A stretch of DNA of 64,000 bases from Cyanobacteriota bacterium (GCA_022402445.1 JAKRSF010000005.1:62001-126000); one strand, 5' to 3'. Shown: positions 1-9,700, counted from the first letter of the stretch. Notes: a model not told the origin generated them from the sequence alone. A program made the numbers and translations.

Positions 1-586
1 ACGGGCGGAACAGATCACTGCTGGGCAAAAAGTGGGAGCCTTTGCGATCGGGCGATCGCCGGAACAGGTAAACGGGATAGGCCAGCAGGGGGATATAAAA
101 CCGCACCAGCTTTTCGGGCCAGGACATTTCGCCGTATTTTTTTTCGTTGACCGGATACCAGCTTTCGTCCGTGTCCAAATTGCCGGTGTTGGCGTGGTGG
201 GTGCGGTGGCTGATGCGCCAGCCGTGGTAGGGCACCAGAATGGGCGTATGGGACAGGTGGCCCACCAGATCATTGAGCCACTTGTGCTTAGAAAAAGAGC
301 CATGGCCGCAGTCGTGGCCCACCACAAATAGGGACCAGAAAAGGGTGCCCTGCGCCAACCAAAAGATGGGGAAAAACCACCAGGAATCGATCGCGGCGGC
401 GATCGCATAGAGCCCCGCAATCAGTCCCAAATCCAGGAAAAAATAGGCCAGCGATCGCGCGGTCGATGGCTGGAAACAATGGTCAGGAATCGCAGCCCGC
501 ACATCCTTAAGCGTGAAGGGCAAATCCCGACGCCCCCTTGAGGGCTCGGTCGAGTCTGACTGATCAGGAGGGCTATTGAGCAGCAC
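1..586 (-). CDS. desB: Omega-3 (delta-15) acyl-lipid desaturase, N-terminal part, cut by window edge
   Basis: This membrane desaturase inserts the omega-3 double bond into lipid-bound C18 fatty acids, a cold and stress adaptation of cyanobacterial membranes. About 195 N-terminal residues are visible; the rest lies beyond base 1. The first two histidine boxes that bind the di-iron centre are present: HDCGHG at residues 91-96 and HRTHH at 127-131. The stretch around them, including GHLSHTPILVPYHGWRIS, matches DesB rather than DesA (delta-12) enzymes. A hydrophobic segment lies at about residues 46-65 and another before box 1. The only usable start is GTG at 586, because an in-frame TAG lies five codons upstream. 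The third histidine box cannot be seen. Substrate position is inferred from family resemblance. Confidence 0.9.
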   Translation of the reverse strand, partial: MLLNSPPDQSDSTEPSRGRRDLPFTLKDVRAAIPDHCFQPSTARSLAYFFLDLGLIAGLYAIAAAIDSWWFFPIFWLAQGTLFWSLFVVGHDCGHGSFSKHKWLNDLVGHLSHTPILVPYHGWRISHRTHHANTGNLDTDESWYPVNEKKYGEMSWPEKLVRFYIPLLAYPVYLFRRSPDRKGSHFLPSSDLFRP

Positions 587-794
587 GTAAGCTTCTACCT
601 AACTTGATGGGATCGTTGTTTATTCTACAGGGACTCCCCAAAGCCGACCGATCGAGTTAGGTCAACTTCCCCGCGATCGCGCCCCCACAACCCTCCCGGC
701 CACCCCACCCACCGCAGATCTTCCCCCCTCGCAAAACCGCCCCACGCACGATAAGATCTCACCCTCAACCCGGCAAGATCCCATCAAACTGCAC

Positions 795-820
795 AAAAAA
801 AGGTCCGCCGTCGGCGGACC
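795..820 (-). terminator. Rho-independent terminator of transketolase
   Basis: Read on the minus strand, just after the transketolase stop codon, an 8-bp GC-rich stem (GGTCCGCC / GGCGGACC with a three-base loop) is followed directly by seven T residues. This is a textbook intrinsic terminator and the clearest one in the window. It separates transketolase from desB. Confidence 0.88.
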
Positions 821-882
821 CCAGTGCCTTCGCTAAAGCACGGTTGATTTACAGCAAAACGGAGGAGAGCACCCCGCCAGCC

Positions 883-2889
883 TTAGCCCAAAAGAGCCTT
901 GGCGCGAGTTACCACGTTTTCGACCGTGAAGCCGAACTCTTTCATAATCGTACCCCCCGGAGCCGACGCACCGAAGCCATCGACACCGATGATGTCGCCA
1001 TCGGTCCCCGTGTAGCGGCACCAACCAAAGGTCGAACCCGCCTCAACGGCCAACCGCTTCGTCACCGCCTTGGGCAGCACCGACTCCTTATATTCAGCCG
1101 ACTGCTCCTCGAACAGCTCCCAGCAGGGCATCGACACCACGCGCACCTTCGTGCCCGCCGCGCTCAGCTCCTTGGCCGCATCCACACAAAGGCCCACTTC
1201 CGAACCGGTGCCGATCAGGATCAGATCCGGCGTGCCATCGCAGTCGATGACCGGATAGGCCCCCTTGGCCACCCCTTCCATGCTGGAGTTCGCCAGGTTG
1301 GGCACCCCTTGGCGCGTCAGGGCCAGCAGGCTCGGGCGCTTGCGGTTTTCCACGGCGATCTTGTACGCCCCCGAGGTTTCCGTGCCATCCGCCGGACGGA
1401 ACACCAGCAGATTCGGGATCACCCGCAGCGACGCCACCGTTTCCACCGGCTGGTGGGTCGGGCCATCTTCACCCAGGGCGATCGAATCGTGGGTCATCAC
1501 GTAGATCACACCGGCTTCAGACAGGGCCGACAGGCGAATCGCCGCCCGCATGTAGTCTGCGAACACCAGGAAGGTGGCGCAGTAGGGAATCAAACCGGAG
1601 TTGTGCAGCAACATGCCGTTGCAGATGGCCCCCATGGCGTGTTCGCGCACGCCGAAGTGGACGTTCCGGTTTTCGTAGGCCCCCTTCTGGAAGTCACCCG
1701 AGCAGTGCAGCTCCGTCAGGTTGGAGTGGGTCAGGTCCGCCGAGCCGCCGATCAATTCCGGCAGTTTCGGCGCGAGGGCATTGAGGCTAATTTCCGAGTG
1801 CTTGCGGGTGGCGAGCACCTTGTCCTCGGGCTTGTAGGTGGGCAGGTCGCTGTCCCAACCCTCGGGCAGGGCACCGGCGAGCAGGCGCTCGAATTCGGCG
1901 GCTTCGGCGGCGTACTTGGTTTTGTACTGGGCGAAGGCGGCTTCCCACTCGGCCTGGTGGCTGGCACCGCGCTCGATCGCCTTGCGGAAATGGCCCAGCA
2001 CATCGGCGGGGATTTCAAAGGGCGCGTGGTTCCAACCCAGGTGTTCCCGGGTCAGGGCCACTTCGTCGTTGCCCAGGGCGGCCCCGTGGACGCCAGCGGT
2101 GTCCGCCTTGTTGGGGGAGCCGTAGCCAATGGTGGTGGTCACCTTGATCATGGTCGGCTTGTCGGTGACGGCCTTGGCCTCTTCGATCGCCTTGGCGATC
2201 GCATCGAGGTCCGTGTTGCCATTCTCCACATGGAGCACATGCCAACCGTAGGCTTCAAAGCGCTTGGACACATCCTCCGTGAAGGCAATGTCCGTCGAAC
2301 CATCAATGGAAATGTGGTTATCGTCGTAGAGGGCAATGAGCTTACCGAGGCCCCAGTGGCCCGCCAGGGAGCAAGCTTCGCCGGAGATGCCCTCCATGTT
2401 GCAGCCATCGCCGAGGATCACATAGGTATAGTGATCAACGATTTTGGCATCGGGCTTATTGAAACGGGCCGCCAGGTGGGCTTCCGCCGCCGCCAACCCA
2501 ACCGCATTACAAATCCCTTGGCCGAGGGGGCCGGTGGTCACTTCCACCCCAGGGGTCTCGAAGTTTTCCGGGTGGCCGGGGGTGCGGGAACCCCACTGGC
2601 GGAACTGTTTAATATCCTCAATGGTGACGCTGTCGTAGCCCGTCAGGTGGAGCAGGGCGTACTGCAACATGCAGCCGTGGCCAGCGGAGAGAACGAAACG
2701 ATCGCGGTTGAACCACTGGGGGTTCTTGGGGTTGAACCGCATGAAGCGATCCCACAGCACGAAGGCCATCGGAGCGGCCCCCATCGGCAAACCGGGGTGG
2801 CCGGAGTTTGCCTTTTGCACCGCGTCGATCGCGAGGAAGCGAATGGCATTAATGCAAAGTTCTTCCAGGGATTGGGTTGCGACAGCCAT
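883..2889 (-). CDS. tkt: Transketolase
   Basis: Transketolase moves two-carbon ketol units between sugar phosphates in the Calvin-Benson cycle and the pentose phosphate pathway, using thiamine diphosphate. The protein has 668 residues, the normal family length. Family features are visible in order: the N-terminal [11 protein letters not shown] segment, the TPP/metal motif starting GDGCNMEG and ending in DDNH about 28 residues later, and the pyrimidine domain with EDGPTHQP. The start is taken at ATG 2889 ([11 protein letters not shown]). An in-frame extension to 2973 exists but looks non-coding and does not resemble transketolase N-termini. It is monocistronic, with a strong terminator behind it at 795-820. 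A long open frame antisense to it is a codon-bias shadow. Confidence 0.97.
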   Translation of the reverse strand: MAVATQSLEELCINAIRFLAIDAVQKANSGHPGLPMGAAPMAFVLWDRFMRFNPKNPQWFNRDRFVLSAGHGCMLQYALLHLTGYDSVTIEDIKQFRQWGSRTPGHPENFETPGVEVTTGPLGQGICNAVGLAAAEAHLAARFNKPDAKIVDHYTYVILGDGCNMEGISGEACSLAGHWGLGKLIALYDDNHISIDGSTDIAFTEDVSKRFEAYGWHVLHVENGNTDLDAIAKAIEEAKAVTDKPTMIKVTTTIGYGSPNKADTAGVHGAALGNDEVALTREHLGWNHAPFEIPADVLGHFRKAIERGASHQAEWEAAFAQYKTKYAAEAAEFERLLAGALPEGWDSDLPTYKPEDKVLATRKHSEISLNALAPKLPELIGGSADLTHSNLTELHCSGDFQKGAYENRNVHFGVREHAMGAICNGMLLHNSGLIPYCATFLVFADYMRAAIRLSALSEAGVIYVMTHDSIALGEDGPTHQPVETVASLRVIPNLLVFRPADGTETSGAYKIAVENRKRPSLLALTRQGVPNLANSSMEGVAKGAYPVIDCDGTPDLILIGTGSEVGLCVDAAKELSAAGTKVRVVSMPCWELFEEQSAEYKESVLPKAVTKRLAVEAGSTFGWCRYTGTDGDIIGVDGFGASAPGGTIMKEFGFTVENVVTRAKALLG

Positions 2890-3138
2890 ACTCAAAGGGT
2901 TATTCGACTCAATGTACGGGTTGGGAGGGACGATCCAGCACGCTTTCGACGCGACCGTGCGATCATCCGGCAAACTTGTGATCGCGCGGCAAAAGACGGC
3001 CGGCGGCTTCCCCGGATCGGCCCCTCCACTATCTCACCAGATTGGATCGGCGGGCAAGGAAATTAGGGAATGGGGGGATTTTTGGCGGCGTTGTCAAGGG
3101 CTCTCTGGACAGTGGGGGCGGGGGCGGACGGGGTCTGC

Positions 3139-3312
3139 TCAGGAGCCGTCAACGATGCGGAAGCCGAGGATGCCCATGGCTAGAACGCCGATGAGGTAGA
3201 GGGCGATCGCCAACAGGGGGCTCAAGGCCCATAGGAAGTGGGTGAGGGCGTAGAGCAGGGGGGTCAGCAGCAGCAGCAGCAAAAAAACTTCGGGCAGTTT
3301 CAGATAGTCCAT
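3139..3312 (-). CDS. Small one- or two-helix membrane protein
   Basis: A 57-residue protein starting MDYLKLPEVF. It is almost entirely hydrophobic, with leucine-rich helices at about residues 8-25 and 30-50 and a short polar C-terminus. ATG 3312 is preferred over the frame opening at 3369, whose extra residues are proline-rich and look untranslated. It lies upstream of transketolase on the same strand, 249 bases away, and divergent from sfsA. I do not recognise a family; small conserved membrane proteins of this type are common in cyanobacteria. Function unknown. Confidence 0.6.
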   Translation of the reverse strand: MDYLKLPEVFLLLLLLTPLLYALTHFLWALSPLLAIALYLIGVLAMGILGFRIVDGS

Positions 3313-3512
3313 GGGCGGCTTGGCGGGGGGAAGGGGGTTGAATGGCTTGGGCGGGGGGCGAGGGGGCAAGTTCTAGGATCTAGACCGGTTCTATCACGGT
3401 TCTTCCGTTCCATTTCCCATCCTAGGGCTTGGGTTGAACGGGGGCGGCGATCGCGATCGCGGGGCGGTGGTAGGATTTGCCGGACCTGCTGCGGATTGAG
3501 ACGCGATCGCCC

Positions 3513-4244
3513 ATGGCCCCGTTCTATGCCTATCCCCCAACCTTTCGGGGCCGTTTGCTCAAACGCTACAAACGGTTTTTGGCGGACATTGAGCTGGAGG
3601 ATGGGTCGGTGGTGACGGCCCACTGTCCGAATACGGGGCCGATGACGGGCATTTGTGAGATTGGTGCGCCGGTGCTGCTGTCGGTGAGCGATAACCCCAA
3701 GCGGAAGTTGGCCCATACCTGGGAGGCGATCGCCCTGCCCGGTGCCGATGGGTCGCTGACGTGGGTTGGCACGAATACGGCCCTGCCCAATCGCGTCATT
3801 AAACAGTTGCTGGGCGATCGCGCCCTGCCGGAGTTGGGGACCTATGGGGCGGTGCGATCGGAGGTGAAGTATGGGGAGAACAGCCGCATTGATTTTCTGC
3901 TGACGGACACGGAGGATGGGCGACCGGTTTATATCGAGGTGAAAAATACCACCTGGACCGCCGGTTCCCTGGCCCTGTTTCCCGATACGGTGACCGATCG
4001 CGGCCAAAAGCATCTGCGGGAGTTGACAAACTTGGTGCCCCAGGCGCGGGCGGTGATGCTCTATTTCATTAATCGGGGCGATTGCGATCGCTTTGCGCCG
4101 GGGGATTCGGCGGATCCGACCTATGGGGAACTGCTGCGAACCGCGATCGCGGCGGGCGTTGAGGTGCTGGCCTGTCGTTTTGCGGTGGATCCGGCGGGCC
4201 TGACCTACCTGGGAACGGTGCCAGTTTTGGAGCGATGCCCCTAG
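3513..4244 (+). CDS. sfsA: SfsA family DNA/RNA nuclease-like protein
   Basis: SfsA was named from the E. coli sugar-fermentation-stimulation phenotype. The family has an N-terminal OB-like nucleic-acid-binding part and a C-terminal nuclease-like fold. The 243-residue product shows the typical opening (RGRLLKRYKRFLADIELEDG), the central HCPNTGPM motif, and the nuclease-like core with RIDFLL and YIEVKNTTW, where the Asp, Glu and Lys of a PD-(D/E)xK-like site are present. The start is ATG 3513 (MAPFYAYPP); 12 further in-frame codons upstream to 3477 do not fit family N-termini. It converges on the aminotransferase gene with only 11 bases between them. The cellular role in cyanobacteria is not established. 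Confidence 0.93.
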   Translation: MAPFYAYPPTFRGRLLKRYKRFLADIELEDGSVVTAHCPNTGPMTGICEIGAPVLLSVSDNPKRKLAHTWEAIALPGADGSLTWVGTNTALPNRVIKQLLGDRALPELGTYGAVRSEVKYGENSRIDFLLTDTEDGRPVYIEVKNTTWTAGSLALFPDTVTDRGQKHLRELTNLVPQARAVMLYFINRGDCDRFAPGDSADPTYGELLRTAIAAGVEVLACRFAVDPAGLTYLGTVPVLERCP

Positions 4245-4255
4245 AGCCCGTGGCC

Positions 4256-5515
4256 CTAAAGCTCCAAGAGCTGCGCCACCGCCTCGCCGAGGTATTGGTA
4301 TTGGGGCATGTGGTTATACAGTTGCGCCGAAATTCTTAGGAGGTTCACGGGCGTTTCCGCCGTCGCGAGCTGCCATTCAATGACGGGCACCTCGATTTGG
4401 TAGCGATCGAATAGCACCGCCTGGAGCGATCGCGCCGACCAGCCCCGACCCGCCAGATCCGGCAACAAAATGCTCGCCATGGCCCCCGTGGTGGATTCCG
4501 GCCCCACGGACTGCCCGATGCCCCAGCGATCTTCGAGCCAGCGCCGCGCCTCCGTCGCCAGGGTGCGGTTGTGCTGCATCAAATCATCCCAGCCCCCGTC
4601 GAGCAGTTGGCCCATGAAGGCGATCGCCTCGGGCATACAGAGCCATGGGGTCGGATCATCGGTGCCCGTCCAGTCAAATTCCAGCCACAGCCGCGATCGT
4701 TCCCCGCGATCGCCCCTCGGATCCGTCGCCCCATGGCTAATCACCAGCGGTCGAATGCGGCCATGGCGATCGCCCCGCACCGCCAGAAACCCCGATCCCT
4801 TCGGCGCGCAGAGCCATTTGTGGCCGTTGCCCACGTAGTAGGCCGCCCCCAGCATCTCCAAATTCAGGGGCACCATCCCCGGCCCGTGGGCACCGTCAAT
4901 TAATACGTCAATCCCCCGCGATCGCTGCCACTGGGCCACAATCTCCGCCACCGGCATCACCAGGGCCGTCGGGCTGGTCACCGCATCGATCAGCAGCAGC
5001 TTCGTCTGGGCCGTCGTGTGGGCCTTCAGGGCATCGATCACCTGACCGGGCGACGCCAGCGGCATGGGCACCGGCGCGACGACGATTTTGACGCCGGTCC
5101 AAGCGCCCAGGGCCTCCAGGGCATTGCGGCAGGCCCCGTAGCAGTGATCCGTCGTCAGGATTTCGTCCCCCCGCTGCCAACCGGGCCAGCCGTCCGACGG
5201 GCGCAGCAGGGATTGCAGGACCGTGTTGACCCCCGTGGTGGCATTGGGCACAAACACTAAATTCGCCGGATCGGCCCCAACGAAGGTCGCGAGTTTCCGC
5301 CGCGCCCCATCCAGCAGCCCTTCCCCATCCCGCGAGAAGAAGGCGATGGGATTGCGCTCGATGCGGCCCTGGAGCGATCGCTGTTTCGCCAGGACGGGCA
5401 GCGGACAGGCCCCATGGGAGCCGTGATTTAGAAAAATTTCCGAGGATTCCAGCAGCCAATGGCGTGACGCTTCGGTTAACGATGGTTTCGTGTCCAGCAC
5501 ATCCACAGCAGCCAT
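4256..5515 (-). CDS. Aminotransferase class V (isopenicillin-N-epimerase-like)
   Basis: A fold-type I PLP enzyme of 419 residues, resembling proteins annotated as isopenicillin N epimerase or cysteine-desulfurase-like aminotransferases. The PLP-binding Asp and His are in DGAHGPGM (D207, H210) and the Schiff-base Lys is in GNGHKW (K233). The N-terminal FLNHGSHGACP and NATTGVNTVL segments are typical of this subgroup. ATG 5515 is chosen; the frame can be extended to 5548 without clear coding character. There is no beta-lactam gene context, so the epimerase name should not be taken literally. The true substrate is unknown; desulfurase, amino-sugar or amino-acid racemase-like activity are all possible. 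Confidence 0.9.
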   Translation of the reverse strand: MAAVDVLDTKPSLTEASRHWLLESSEIFLNHGSHGACPLPVLAKQRSLQGRIERNPIAFFSRDGEGLLDGARRKLATFVGADPANLVFVPNATTGVNTVLQSLLRPSDGWPGWQRGDEILTTDHCYGACRNALEALGAWTGVKIVVAPVPMPLASPGQVIDALKAHTTAQTKLLLIDAVTSPTALVMPVAEIVAQWQRSRGIDVLIDGAHGPGMVPLNLEMLGAAYYVGNGHKWLCAPKGSGFLAVRGDRHGRIRPLVISHGATDPRGDRGERSRLWLEFDWTGTDDPTPWLCMPEAIAFMGQLLDGGWDDLMQHNRTLATEARRWLEDRWGIGQSVGPESTTGAMASILLPDLAGRGWSARSLQAVLFDRYQIEVPVIEWQLATAETPVNLLRISAQLYNHMPQYQYLGEAVAQLLEL

Positions 5516-5611
5516 GGTTTTTCCCAACCCGACGGGACTCGTCCACAATCTATCGCATGGCTCGGGCGCATGGGTTGGGGCGATCGCGGCGATCGCGCTG
5601 GCCCAAAATAC

Positions 5612-7708
5612 CTAGGGAACATGCTTGAGCGGGTCACGGCGGCCCCCGGAGACCCCCCGCGATCGCCCATCCACCACCGCCAGCGGCCCCCCCACCCGTT
5701 CCGCCACCCAGAGTTGATTGCGGCCATGCTCCTTCGCCTGGAACAGCGCCCGATCGGCCCAGTCCACCAGCTCCGTCGGGGGCCGCTCCAGGTTGGGCAG
5801 GGCGCTAATGCCCCCCAAACTCAAGGTCACATAGGGGATAGCTGGCGAATCGAGGTGGTCAATTTGGAGCGATCGCACCGCCTCCAGCACCATGCGCCCC
5901 ACCTGGATCACCCCCGCGAGATCCGTATCCGGCAGCAGAATAATAAACTCCTCGCCGCCGTAGCGAAACACATCATCCGTCGCCCGCCGCAGGGTCCGCG
6001 CGATCGCCGCCGCCACCTGCCGCAAACAGTCATCCCCCGCCAGGTGGCCGTAGCGATCGTTATAGCCCTTGAAGGCATCCACATCCCCCAGCAAAAGCCC
6101 CAGGGGCCTCGGCGGGCGGCGGTGCCACTCCCGATGGAGCGACGCATCAAAATAGCGCCGGTTGGCAATGCCCGTCAGGCCATCCTGGTTCGCCATCTTC
6201 TCAAGTTGATGGTTCGTATGGGCCAGCCGCTGCACCAACCCCGCCTGCTGCACCGCGATCGCCACCTGTTCCGCCAACTGTTCCAAAAACCGCACCTGCC
6301 AGTCCGGCCACGCCCGCGTTTCCTGCTGATCGCAGGCCAGCAACACCCCCCACAGGCGATGGCTACCCCAGGGACCTTGCCCCTCCTCGGGCGATCGCGC
6401 GATCGCCCCGCCCCCCATCCCCCCCCCTTGGCCCCCCGCGATCGACACCGCCGCATCCGGCATCGACAGGGGCAACTCCCCCCGAAAAATCGGCAGCGCC
6501 AGCAGCGATCGCGCCTGGATCGCCGCCAGCGCCTCCCCCACCGCCGGACAGCGCCGCACCAACTCCGCCGCCGAAATCTCCCCCCCCCGCCACGATCGCT
6601 CCTCCAGCCAGCCCAGCACCACCGGCACATAGGGCACCGCCTCCAGGGGTTGCTCCACCACCGCCGTCGGCGGCTGATAGCGATCGCACGCCACCCCCAA
6701 CATCCCCAGCGCCACCTGGGGCAACTGACAATAAATCTCCACGCGATCGGCATTCGCAAACGGCCGAATCTCCTCCACCGCCGTCCGCAACACCTCCCGC
6801 ACCGCCAGCGGCTTACGGATCCGCTGGGTCACCTGGCGCACCACCGGCTCCCGACAGGCCAACTCCCAAAGCTGCTCCTCCGCATCCAGCCGCGCCGTAA
6901 TATCCGTCGCCACACAAAGCACATAGCGCTGTCGGCCATCCGGGGCCAGCAGCGGCTTGCGCAGGGTTTGGAACCAATGCACCTCCCCCGTCGATCGCCG
7001 TCGCGCCTCCTGGGGAATGTACTTCTCCTGGAACGACTCCAGCACCTTCCGCTCCTCGATCGCATCCCGCTGGGTCTGGGACGGATGGTGCTCCACCTGC
7101 TCCCCCGTGCGCCCAATGAGATCCTCCGGCTGCCGCCCATAGAACTGCGCCCACGCCTCATTGACCACCACAAAACGGCCCTGCTCATCCTTCACACAAA
7201 TCAAATTCGGATTCGCATCCACCACCGATCGCAGCAGCATCTCCCGCTGCAACAGCCGCCCCTGGCCCCGCTGCAACTGCCCATACACCTGCTGCCAATC
7301 GATCGCATAATGGAGCGCCTGGAGCAACAGCCGCGTCGAAAGCCCCTGCTTCAGCACATAGCCCTGGCCCCCCTCTCTCAAAATCGCAGGCCCGAGCGAT
7401 CGCTCCTGGGGACCGAGCAGCACCACAATCGGCAAATGGGTCGCCTCATTGCGCAGGGCACGGATCGCCGCCAATCCCGGTAAATCCGGCAAATGTAAAC
7501 TCACAAACGCCGCATCAAAATGGCGACCCCCCAAACACTGCATCGCCCCCGCCAGACTGCGGACCACCGTAATCTCAAAGCGATAGTCCGACGCCACCTT
7601 CAGCAAATGGCGAATGGCGCAGCGATCCGCGCGGGAATCTTCGACCAACAGCAGCCGAAGGGGGACTGAAACTGGCTCAGTGGCAAACGAGGAACGGAAG
7701 TGCGACAT
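5612..7708 (-). CDS. REC-PAS-GAF-GGDEF diguanylate cyclase with degenerate receiver
   Basis: A 698-residue cytoplasmic signalling protein predicted to make cyclic di-GMP. In order: a receiver-like domain (about 17-135), a PAS domain with PAC segment (about 155-285, containing NLICVKDEQGRFVVVNEAW), a GAF-like region (about 290-510), and a C-terminal GGDEF domain. The catalytic GGEEF motif is intact (584-588), and an RxxD product-inhibition site (RATD, 575-578) lies at the normal distance before it. The receiver keeps the acidic pair (E23, D24) and the conserved Lys (K120), but the phospho-acceptor Asp is Ser70, in FVSLHLPDLPG. It is thus likely a pseudo-receiver, with input from PAS/GAF. No histidine kinase is adjacent. 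It diverges from a small gene at 8088. Confidence 0.92.
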   Translation of the reverse strand: MSHFRSSFATEPVSVPLRLLLVEDSRADRCAIRHLLKVASDYRFEITVVRSLAGAMQCLGGRHFDAAFVSLHLPDLPGLAAIRALRNEATHLPIVVLLGPQERSLGPAILREGGQGYVLKQGLSTRLLLQALHYAIDWQQVYGQLQRGQGRLLQREMLLRSVVDANPNLICVKDEQGRFVVVNEAWAQFYGRQPEDLIGRTGEQVEHHPSQTQRDAIEERKVLESFQEKYIPQEARRRSTGEVHWFQTLRKPLLAPDGRQRYVLCVATDITARLDAEEQLWELACREPVVRQVTQRIRKPLAVREVLRTAVEEIRPFANADRVEIYCQLPQVALGMLGVACDRYQPPTAVVEQPLEAVPYVPVVLGWLEERSWRGGEISAAELVRRCPAVGEALAAIQARSLLALPIFRGELPLSMPDAAVSIAGGQGGGMGGGAIARSPEEGQGPWGSHRLWGVLLACDQQETRAWPDWQVRFLEQLAEQVAIAVQQAGLVQRLAHTNHQLEKMANQDGLTGIANRRYFDASLHREWHRRPPRPLGLLLGDVDAFKGYNDRYGHLAGDDCLRQVAAAIARTLRRATDDVFRYGGEEFIILLPDTDLAGVIQVGRMVLEAVRSLQIDHLDSPAIPYVTLSLGGISALPNLERPPTELVDWADRALFQAKEHGRNQLWVAERVGGPLAVVDGRSRGVSGGRRDPLKHVP

Positions 7709-8087
7709 GGGCCAAGGGCGTGGGGCGGCAGATTTTTTTCAACGCTAGGGGGGAAGGCGGCTGGGGGGGCGAGGGTCGCCGCCGATGTCCCTTTTCTGAT
7801 TGTGTCAGTCCCAATTTAGTTAGATACATTAATTTAGTTAGATACAAATAGGGCAGAAATGGTCCAAGGCGGCCATCGAATACCCATCCAATGGCCGTGA
7901 ACCATGGCCGAGGGCCGCACCCAAAACGGGTGGGATGAGGGCTCCCTTGAGGACTCAGCCGCAGGGCCAAGGCCCACTCCCCCGGCGCGATCGCGGCCCC
8001 ATCGTCCCCAGGGCCACCCATGGATTCGCAACGGCCCAAGCCCCCCCAAATCACCCCGACCCCTCTGACGCTCAGGAGACTGGAACC
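7709..8087. other. Divergent intergenic region with a tandem repeat
   Basis: These 379 bases separate the diguanylate cyclase from the small gene at 8088. The short open frames here are biased shadows without coding character. The notable content is an AT-rich tandem repeat at 7813-7846, plausibly within the shared promoter region. Confidence 0.6.
7813..7846. repeat. Tandem 16-bp direct repeat in a divergent promoter region
   Basis: AATTTAGTTAGATACA occurs twice, at 7813-7828 and 7831-7846, separated by TT, giving an 18-bp period. It is AT-rich in a GC-rich setting and lies between two divergent genes. It could be a paired protein-binding site (direct-repeat operator) or promoter-associated sequence. 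No known regulator motif is recognised. Confidence 0.75.
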
Positions 8088-8297
8088 ATGGCTGAAAACC
8101 CCCTACCGCCCGAGGACTTAAACCTCTTGGATGGGGATAATTGGGCGGTGAATTTGGCGGCGATCCTACGCCACGCCCAGCCGGGAGACACGATCGCGGT
8201 GCCGAATGCATCCGTGCAGGCCCTGGCGGAGCGGGCGCTGGTGGAGCAAGGCCAATCCCTAGAGGGGCCGGAGGCGGTGCTGGTGGTGGTGCGGTAG
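8088..8297 (+). CDS. Small conserved-type hypothetical protein
   Basis: A 69-residue soluble, acidic protein beginning MAENPLPPEDLNLLDGDNWAV. The start is ATG 8088, preceded by CAGGAG at ribosome-binding distance. The sequence has an alanine/glutamate helix and ends in a valine-rich strand (AVLVVVR). No membrane segment or catalytic motif is evident, and I cannot assign a family. It is divergent from the GGDEF gene. Confidence 0.65.
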   Translation: MAENPLPPEDLNLLDGDNWAVNLAAILRHAQPGDTIAVPNASVQALAERALVEQGQSLEGPEAVLVVVR

Positions 8298-8533
8298 CGG
8301 CATTGGCGGCTATGGCACCCCTGGCGACGGGCCGGGGACGGGGTGGCCTGACGCTGACTTAACGCTAAATCTAAGGACTGCCTTGGGCCATCCCTCCGTA
8401 ATATTACTTAAGTCGCTGGCTTGGGGGCCAATTCCGGAGGAATGCCGGAGATGATTTCCGACGGTGATCGGGCTGTCCCTAGGGGGCTGTCCTAACCGGG
8501 TGGGATAGGTGGCGGTGGCCCTAGACCTTGGCC

Positions 8534-9700
8534 CTAGACCTTGAAGAACCAGCGCCGCCGGTACAGGCCCCAGGCGATCGCCCACCAGAGGCTGAGGGTG
8601 GCGATCGCGAAGAGGAGGGATCCGGGCCAGGGGCCTGCCCAGCTTGCGAAGAGGTGTTGGTAGAGCCAGGTGTAGGTGGTGGGGGCTTCGTCGCCGGTGC
8701 CGATGTGGGTGCGGTGGAGGATGCGCCCCAGGAGGCCGGACCCCACGAAAATGGCGATCGCGTTCATCCCCAAAATCACAAAGGGTTTTGTAAGGGCAGT
8801 CCACCGCCGCACGTCGGCCAGTTCATGCCAGAGTCCGAGGGCGATCGCCCCCCAGCCGCCGGAAAACAGCACGTAGGAACTGGTCCAGAGGGGTTTATTG
8901 ATGGGAAAGCCCCAGTGCCACAGGCTCCCCAGGGCAATGGCTGCGCAGCCGGTCCAGATCAAGGTGAGGCTGGTGCGGGGGGTGGCGGGGCGATCGCGCA
9001 ACCATTCCCCGGCCCAGTAGCCCAAGAGGGTGGTGACCGCCGCCGGGAGGGTACTCAATAAACCCTCGGGATCGAAGGGACCGCCTTTGTACAGGTGGGC
9101 GGCCCCGAGGATGGCGCGGTCAAGGTAGCCCACCCAGTTGCCCTCGGGGCTGAGGGGAGCGCCCGGTGCGCCGGGGACGGGGATTGCCACGAGCCAAATC
9201 CAGTAGCCCAGCAGGACCGCGATCGCGGCGATCACCTGGCCCCGCCGCTTGGTCCACAGCACCAGGGCCGCCGTCAGGCCGTAGGCCAGGGCAATGCGCT
9301 GGAGCACGCCGGGAAAGCGCCAGGTGGCCCAATCGAATGCGGGAAAGCCATTGAGGAAAAGGCCCAGGCCCAGCAGGATCAGCACCCGCCGCCCCAGCCG
9401 CAGCCATGGATCTCGGCGGTTCGCCCCTGGCTTCGGGCGATCGCGATCGCGCCGGAGGGAAAAGGCCATCGCCGCCCCCGCCGCAAACAGAAAAAAGGGA
9501 AACACCAAATCCGTCGGCGTGCAGCCATGCCACTCCGCATGGGCCAACGGCGGCAGCACATGGGACCAACTGCCGGGATTATTCGCCAGCACCATCCCCG
9601 CGATCGCAAACCCCCGCAGGGCATCCAGGCCCATCAGGCGACCGGTGGGCGGGGCAGCGGGCAACGGCTCAGGGACATTAGGGCTCGTCATGGGGGCCAT
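8534..9700 (-). CDS. DUF5009 / HGSNAT-like membrane acyltransferase
   Basis: A 388-residue polytopic membrane protein with about ten hydrophobic helices. The N-terminus shows the hallmark LDALRGFAIAGMVLANNPGSW followed by DLVFPFFLFAAGAAMAFSL, typical of the DUF1624/DUF5009 family related to the lysosomal heparan-alpha-glucosaminide N-acetyltransferase. Family members are thought to carry acyl groups across the membrane onto glycans. The likely acceptor in this organism (cell-wall or extracellular polysaccharide) is unknown. ATG 9700 gives the longest frame; ATG 9691 (MTSPNVPEP) is equally plausible. No glycan-synthesis genes are adjacent. Confidence 0.87.
   Translation of the reverse strand: MAPMTSPNVPEPLPAAPPTGRLMGLDALRGFAIAGMVLANNPGSWSHVLPPLAHAEWHGCTPTDLVFPFFLFAAGAAMAFSLRRDRDRPKPGANRRDPWLRLGRRVLILLGLGLFLNGFPAFDWATWRFPGVLQRIALAYGLTAALVLWTKRRGQVIAAIAVLLGYWIWLVAIPVPGAPGAPLSPEGNWVGYLDRAILGAAHLYKGGPFDPEGLLSTLPAAVTTLLGYWAGEWLRDRPATPRTSLTLIWTGCAAIALGSLWHWGFPINKPLWTSSYVLFSGGWGAIALGLWHELADVRRWTALTKPFVILGMNAIAIFVGSGLLGRILHRTHIGTGDEAPTTYTWLYQHLFASWAGPWPGSLLFAIATLSLWWAIAWGLYRRRWFFKV

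Noticed and set aside
844-3066. 740-codon open frame on the + strand opposite transketolase
   Set aside because: It is fully antisense to a certain gene, histidine/arginine/glycine-rich with no domain, and explained by GC-rich codon bias on the opposite strand.
5570-7483. 637-codon arginine/proline/leucine-rich frame opposite the GGDEF gene
   Set aside because: Composition is that of a shadow frame (LPRR and HHRRR runs); the opposite strand encodes a complete multi-domain protein.
8398-8407. GTAATATTAC palindrome upstream of the DUF5009-type gene's stop
   Set aside because: Only 10 bases, no partner elements, and downstream of genes on both sides; too short to call a site.
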